Position numbers and translations under genes: made by a program. A model generated the notes under the pieces. The model saw nothing but the letters and a program-made list of their open reading frames with translations, was not told the DNA's origin and made no database searches. From assembly GCA_958352145.1 (NCBI GenBank), contig CATWNM010000054.1, positions 1-7,688 of the forward strand: a stretch of 7,688 bases of DNA, written 5' to 3'. Shown piece by piece: positions 5,288 to 7,688 of this stretch (the first letter of the stretch is position 1; each line of letters opens with the position of its first letter). The DNA comes from an uncultured Eubacteriales bacterium. GTDB lineage: Bacteria > Bacillota > Clostridia > Oscillospirales > CAG-272.

Positions 5288-6316
5288 ATGCCAAGAAATA
5301 TACGCCGGGAAATCGACCGATCTACCCTGCCCCCGATTCTCCGAGAATTTGCCGGTTACAAAACCGGCATCGAAAACTGTTCTGCGCTGACGGTAGAAGA
5401 ATACCTATTGGATCTGCGCACTTTTTTTCGGTATCTCGTGACTGTCCAAAACGGCACTCCACTAACCGACGATACGCTTGCTGCGTCCGACATTCGCGGT
5501 GTAGATCTGGAATTTATCCGTAAAATCCGCGCGGAAGACATTTACGAATTTTTGTTTTATGCCGGATCAGACCGCCAGAACGGCTGGGCGGCCAAAGCGC
5601 GCAAGCTCACCGCGATCAAATCTTTCTTTAAATACTTGGTATCCAAAAGGAAGCTCTTGGAAAAAAATCCAGCCGCAAATATTGATTCACCGAAAAAAGA
5701 ACGCGCACTGCCAAAATTTCTGACGCTGGAAGAAAGCATGGCATTACTCGATACGATTCGCAGCGACACCGCCTCGGCAAGCGTCAAGCGCGACTATGCA
5801 ATCGTCACGCTGTTTTTAAACTGCGGCATGCGTCTTTCCGAACTTTGCGGGATCGATCTCAAAGACCTCGACCCTCAACTGCGCTCGCTGCGTGTCATTG
5901 GAAAAGGCGCTAAAGAACGCGTAATTTATCTGAATGCCGCCTGCCGGGACGCGATCCAAGCGTATTTGGAAGTGCGCATCGCAAATCTGAGCGAAAACGA
6001 TGCGGCCAACCCTGCTCTGTTTTTGAGCGGCCGGGGAAATCGGATTAGCAATAAAACCATTCAATGGATGGTCGGAAAATATTTGAAAGCGGCGGGACTT
6101 GAAAATCGCGGCTACTCCGTACATAAGCTGCGTCACACAGCCGCAACGCTGATGTATCAAAGCGGCAATGTAGACGTACGCGTGCTAAAAGATATTCTCG
6201 GCCACGAGCAACTCAACACCACACAGATTTACACGCATGTCAGCGACGCGCATATGCAGGAGGCCATGGAACAAAACCCGCTCTCTCAAATCAGCCGAGA
6301 AAAAAATAAACCGTAA
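5288..6316 (+). CDS. XerC/XerD-like tyrosine recombinase
   Basis: A 342-residue site-specific recombinase of the phage-integrase (tyrosine) superfamily, acting on DNA in the cytoplasm. The N-terminal core-binding (SAM-like) domain spans about residues 15-128, with EYLLDLRTFFRYL (38-50) and KLTAIKSFFKYLV (106-118). The catalytic domain runs from about 143 to 325. All catalytic residues are visible: Arg182 in CGMRLSEL, Lys206 in GKGAKER, His279 and Arg282 in HKLRHTAATLM, His306 in LGHEQLNTTQIYTHV, and nucleophile Tyr315. The overall pattern is that of Xer proteins, which resolve chromosome dimers at dif, rather than phage integrases. At 342 residues it is longer than the roughly 300-residue E. 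coli XerC, mostly by extra N-terminal and linker sequence. ATG 5288 has GGAGGA with a 7-base gap. No att repeats, tRNA or phage genes adjoin it, which favours a housekeeping role. Whether it is the XerC, XerD or sole Xer paralogue cannot be told from one gene. Confidence 0.93.
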   Translation: MPRNIRREIDRSTLPPILREFAGYKTGIENCSALTVEEYLLDLRTFFRYLVTVQNGTPLTDDTLAASDIRGVDLEFIRKIRAEDIYEFLFYAGSDRQNGWAAKARKLTAIKSFFKYLVSKRKLLEKNPAANIDSPKKERALPKFLTLEESMALLDTIRSDTASASVKRDYAIVTLFLNCGMRLSELCGIDLKDLDPQLRSLRVIGKGAKERVIYLNAACRDAIQAYLEVRIANLSENDAANPALFLSGRGNRISNKTIQWMVGKYLKAAGLENRGYSVHKLRHTAATLMYQSGNVDVRVLKDILGHEQLNTTQIYTHVSDAHMQEAMEQNPLSQISREKNKP

Positions 6317-6352
6317 TTTCTGCTCCAGCATGGCACAACCATTTCCGTGGTT

Positions 6353-6381
6353 TTGACGTCCTCCCGTTTTTTTCATAAGAT
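6353..6381 (+). promoter_or_regulatory. Candidate promoter of yunB
   Basis: TTGACG (6353-6358, five of six consensus bases) is followed after 17 bases by TAAGAT (6376-6381, four of six). The sequence CATAAGAT (6374-6381) also resembles a sigma-E -10, expected for a mother-cell sporulation gene, but I see no matching sigma-E -35. The start near 6388 would leave a very short leader before the SD at 6390. Confidence 0.35.
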
Positions 6382-6389
6382 GAAAATAT

Positions 6390-6397
6390 GGGGTGAT
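6390..6397 (+). promoter_or_regulatory. Ribosome binding site deciding the GTG start of yunB
   Basis: GGGGTGAT matches the GGTGAT part of the extended Shine-Dalgarno sequence and ends 6 bases before GTG 6404. The other in-frame starts, GTG 6347 and ATG 6380, have no comparable site. Confidence 0.6.
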
Positions 6398-6403
6398 GAT
6401 GTC

Positions 6404-7102
6404 GTGTTAAAAAAGAAAAAACCGAAAGCGATGTGGATCAAAAAAGCGGCTGTTTTTATGATTTTTCTGGCGGTCGCTTTTGCTTTGATTTATAACCTTC
6501 AGATCATTCCGTCGCTGGTTCCGCTTGCCAAAGCAGAAGCGACAACCGAAATTACGGCGGCTGTGAACAGGATCATTCGAGACTGCCTCCGAAACGAAAA
6601 CTGCGACTACTCCAATATTGTGCGTCTGGCTTACGACACCGGTGGAAACGTCGTATCCGTAGAAACGGACACGGTAAAAATGGCGGATTTGATCAGCAGC
6701 ATCGTCGAGACGACCGCCGATACGCTCGGCGGCGGCGGAAAGCTGAAAATACAAATTCCTGCCGGTAACCTTAGCGGCGGTGCCCTGCTGACCGGCAAAG
6801 GTCCAAATATCGAAATCAACGTCGCTGTCTCTCAAAAAATTTCCTGTACCATTAAAAATGAATTCTATGAAAGCGGCATCAATCAAACGCTGCACCGGAT
6901 TTTGCTGAATGTCGAAACCGAAACCTATGCGCTGCTCCCTGCGCGCGTACAAAAATTTCAGGTCACCACTGAATACTGTATCGCTGAAACGGTTATCGTC
7001 GGCAAAGTGCCAGACGCTTATACGCATATCAACCGGATGACGGATGACATAAAAGAAAGCGATATAGACGATATTTATGACTTTGGCGCCTTTGAGGATT
7101 GA
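6404..7102 (+). CDS. yunB: Sporulation protein YunB
   Basis: A 232-residue protein matching the YunB family, found in endospore-formers and, in Bacillus subtilis, expressed in the mother cell under sigma-E and needed for normal sporulation; its biochemical role is unknown. A basic start (MLKKKKPKAMWIKK) leads into one membrane segment (about 15-33), so most of the protein is predicted outside the membrane. Hallmarks are the two strands around the glycine-rich stretch PAGNLSGGALLTGKGPNIEINV (119-140) and KNEFYESGINQTLHRILLNVE (151-171), where GINQT-H is highly characteristic. The C-terminus is acidic (DDIKESDIDDIYDFGAFED). The open frame extends to GTG 6347, but GTG 6404 is chosen because GGGGTGAT lies 6 bases upstream and the product then begins with lysines before the membrane segment. 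Length is near that of the Bacillus protein. It follows the recombinase gene by 87 bases with no clear terminator between them, so read-through is possible. Confidence 0.92.
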   Translation: MLKKKKPKAMWIKKAAVFMIFLAVAFALIYNLQIIPSLVPLAKAEATTEITAAVNRIIRDCLRNENCDYSNIVRLAYDTGGNVVSVETDTVKMADLISSIVETTADTLGGGGKLKIQIPAGNLSGGALLTGKGPNIEINVAVSQKISCTIKNEFYESGINQTLHRILLNVETETYALLPARVQKFQVTTEYCIAETVIVGKVPDAYTHINRMTDDIKESDIDDIYDFGAFED

Positions 7103-7125
7103 AACGCAATTTTACAGAATTTTTG

Positions 7126-7154
7126 TTGCCTCCTATGAAAAAATGTGTTATACT
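7126..7154 (+). promoter_or_regulatory. Extended -10 sigma-A promoter of the DivIVA-domain gene
   Basis: TTGCCT (7126-7131) is spaced 17 bases from TATACT (7149-7154), and the -10 is preceded by TGT (7146-7148), giving the extended TGnTATACT form. Transcription would start near 7161, about 25 bases before the ATG. This suggests the gene is expressed independently of yunB. Confidence 0.65.
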
Positions 7155-7185
7155 GAATTAAAATCACGAAAACAGAGGTGCCGGT

Positions 7186-7688
7186 ATGGCGAAAGAAAAA
7201 ATGGTCTACTTCCGCACATCGCTCGGCGGATTCAATAAAGACGACGTCAACAGCTATATTGAAAAACTGAACGCCGAATTTTCCGAGCGGGAAAAGGCTG
7301 CGCGAAAAAAATTGGAGGCCGCAGAAGAAAAAATTTCCGGCCTTGAACAGCTCCAAGACGAACTGAAACAGGCGCTCGACAAGCTTTCTGCGCTGGAAAA
7401 CGCAGCCGAAAGTCGAGAGAAGCTGATCGGCGAACAATTGCGCCGGATCGACGAGCAGGCGGCGGAGATCGAAGTGCTCACACGTTCCAAAAGCAGCGCA
7501 GAAAATGAAGCCGCAAGGCTGGCCGAGCGGATCGAATCTCTTTCAGAAACGATACAAAAATCCGAAAAATACGACGATGTAAGCGCGCAGATCGGAGAAA
7601 TTATTTTGTCGGCAAAAAGTACCGCCGAAGAAATCGTTAAGCAGGCGCAAAACGAGGCTGCCCGCAAAATGCGCGAAGCCAACGAACA
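7186..7688 (+). CDS. DivIVA domain-containing coiled-coil protein (3' end outside window)
   Basis: The first 167 residues are visible and the frame is open at the window edge. Residues about 7-29, VYFRTSLGGFNKDDVNSYIEKLN, fit the N-terminal DivIVA/GpsB lipid-binding motif, in which a hydrophobic-basic segment and a GF/GY-N-xx-x-V turn precede the first coiled coil. The rest is almost entirely charged, alanine-rich helix with heptad character, and ILSAKSTAEEIVKQAQNEAARKMREAN (140-166) resembles the C-terminal helices of DivIVA proteins. Family members sense negative membrane curvature and organise poles, septa or wall synthesis; in spore-formers some anchor the chromosome at the pole. Which of these applies here is unknown. 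ATG 7186 has AGAGGTG 5 bases upstream and a strong promoter of its own. It lies 83 bases beyond yunB. The long charged coil could also suit another cell-division scaffold, but the N-terminal motif makes DivIVA the best call. Confidence 0.85.
   Translation, partial: MAKEKMVYFRTSLGGFNKDDVNSYIEKLNAEFSEREKAARKKLEAAEEKISGLEQLQDELKQALDKLSALENAAESREKLIGEQLRRIDEQAAEIEVLTRSKSSAENEAARLAERIESLSETIQKSEKYDDVSAQIGEIILSAKSTAEEIVKQAQNEAARKMREANE

Noticed and set aside
6335..6355. Small AACCA/TGGTT hairpin after the recombinase gene as a terminator
   Set aside because: Only a 5-bp stem and a short T run; too weak to call.
6407..7027. 206-codon minus-strand frame opposite yunB
   Set aside because: The YunB family motifs are on the plus strand; this frame is its mirror with no SD.
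1..7688. CRISPR array, tRNA/rRNA genes, insertion sequence or prophage
   Set aside because: No regularly spaced repeats, transposase, phage structural gene or tRNA/rRNA-like sequence was seen; the Xer gene alone is not evidence of a mobile element.

Overview
The window looks like chromosomal DNA of an endospore-forming, probably clostridial (Firmicutes) bacterium. The reasons are a clear YunB sporulation protein, a DivIVA-domain coiled-coil protein, an RqcH (NFACT) protein of the low-GC Gram-positive type, purine-rich Shine-Dalgarno (SD) sites, and several TTG/GTG starts. The genus cannot be fixed from the sequence. No CRISPR array, rRNA, tRNA or insertion sequence was seen.

Layout. At the left edge (1-41, minus) lie the first codons of a gene that runs out of the window. 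It is divergent from an AraC-family regulator (316-1101, plus). The A+T-rich gap between them holds the control region of both. A 362-base gap (1102-1463) separates the convergent regulator and rqcH genes. It carries two GC-rich hairpin terminators with the same 10-base stem arms, and one orphan TTGACA-type promoter candidate. From 5138 down to 1464 runs a four-gene minus-strand unit: a small multi-pass membrane protein, a HAD hydrolase, a GNAT acetyltransferase and RqcH. HAD and GNAT overlap by 4 bases, and GNAT and rqcH are 3 bases apart. Divergent from this unit, on the plus strand, are a Xer-type tyrosine recombinase (5288-6316), yunB (6404-7102) and a DivIVA-domain protein cut by the right edge (from 7186).

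How the genes relate. RqcH recognises obstructed 50S subunits and adds C-terminal alanine tails to stalled peptides. Its tight linkage to a HAD phosphatase-like protein and a GNAT enzyme suggests co-expression, but not necessarily a shared pathway. The right half groups chromosome and cell-cycle functions: Xer recombination, sporulation, and a polar or septal coiled-coil protein. Several starts differ from the longest open frame. GNAT is placed at 3902, the membrane protein at a TTG at 5138, and yunB at a GTG at 6404, each because of a well-spaced SD. The left third (edge gene control region plus AraC gene) is visibly more A+T rich than the rest.

I see no convincing novel multi-gene system. 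The best leads are the RqcH operon, a three-codon mini-ORF in front of the HAD gene, the edge gene divergent from the AraC regulator, and a possible short RNA in the 1102-1463 gap.
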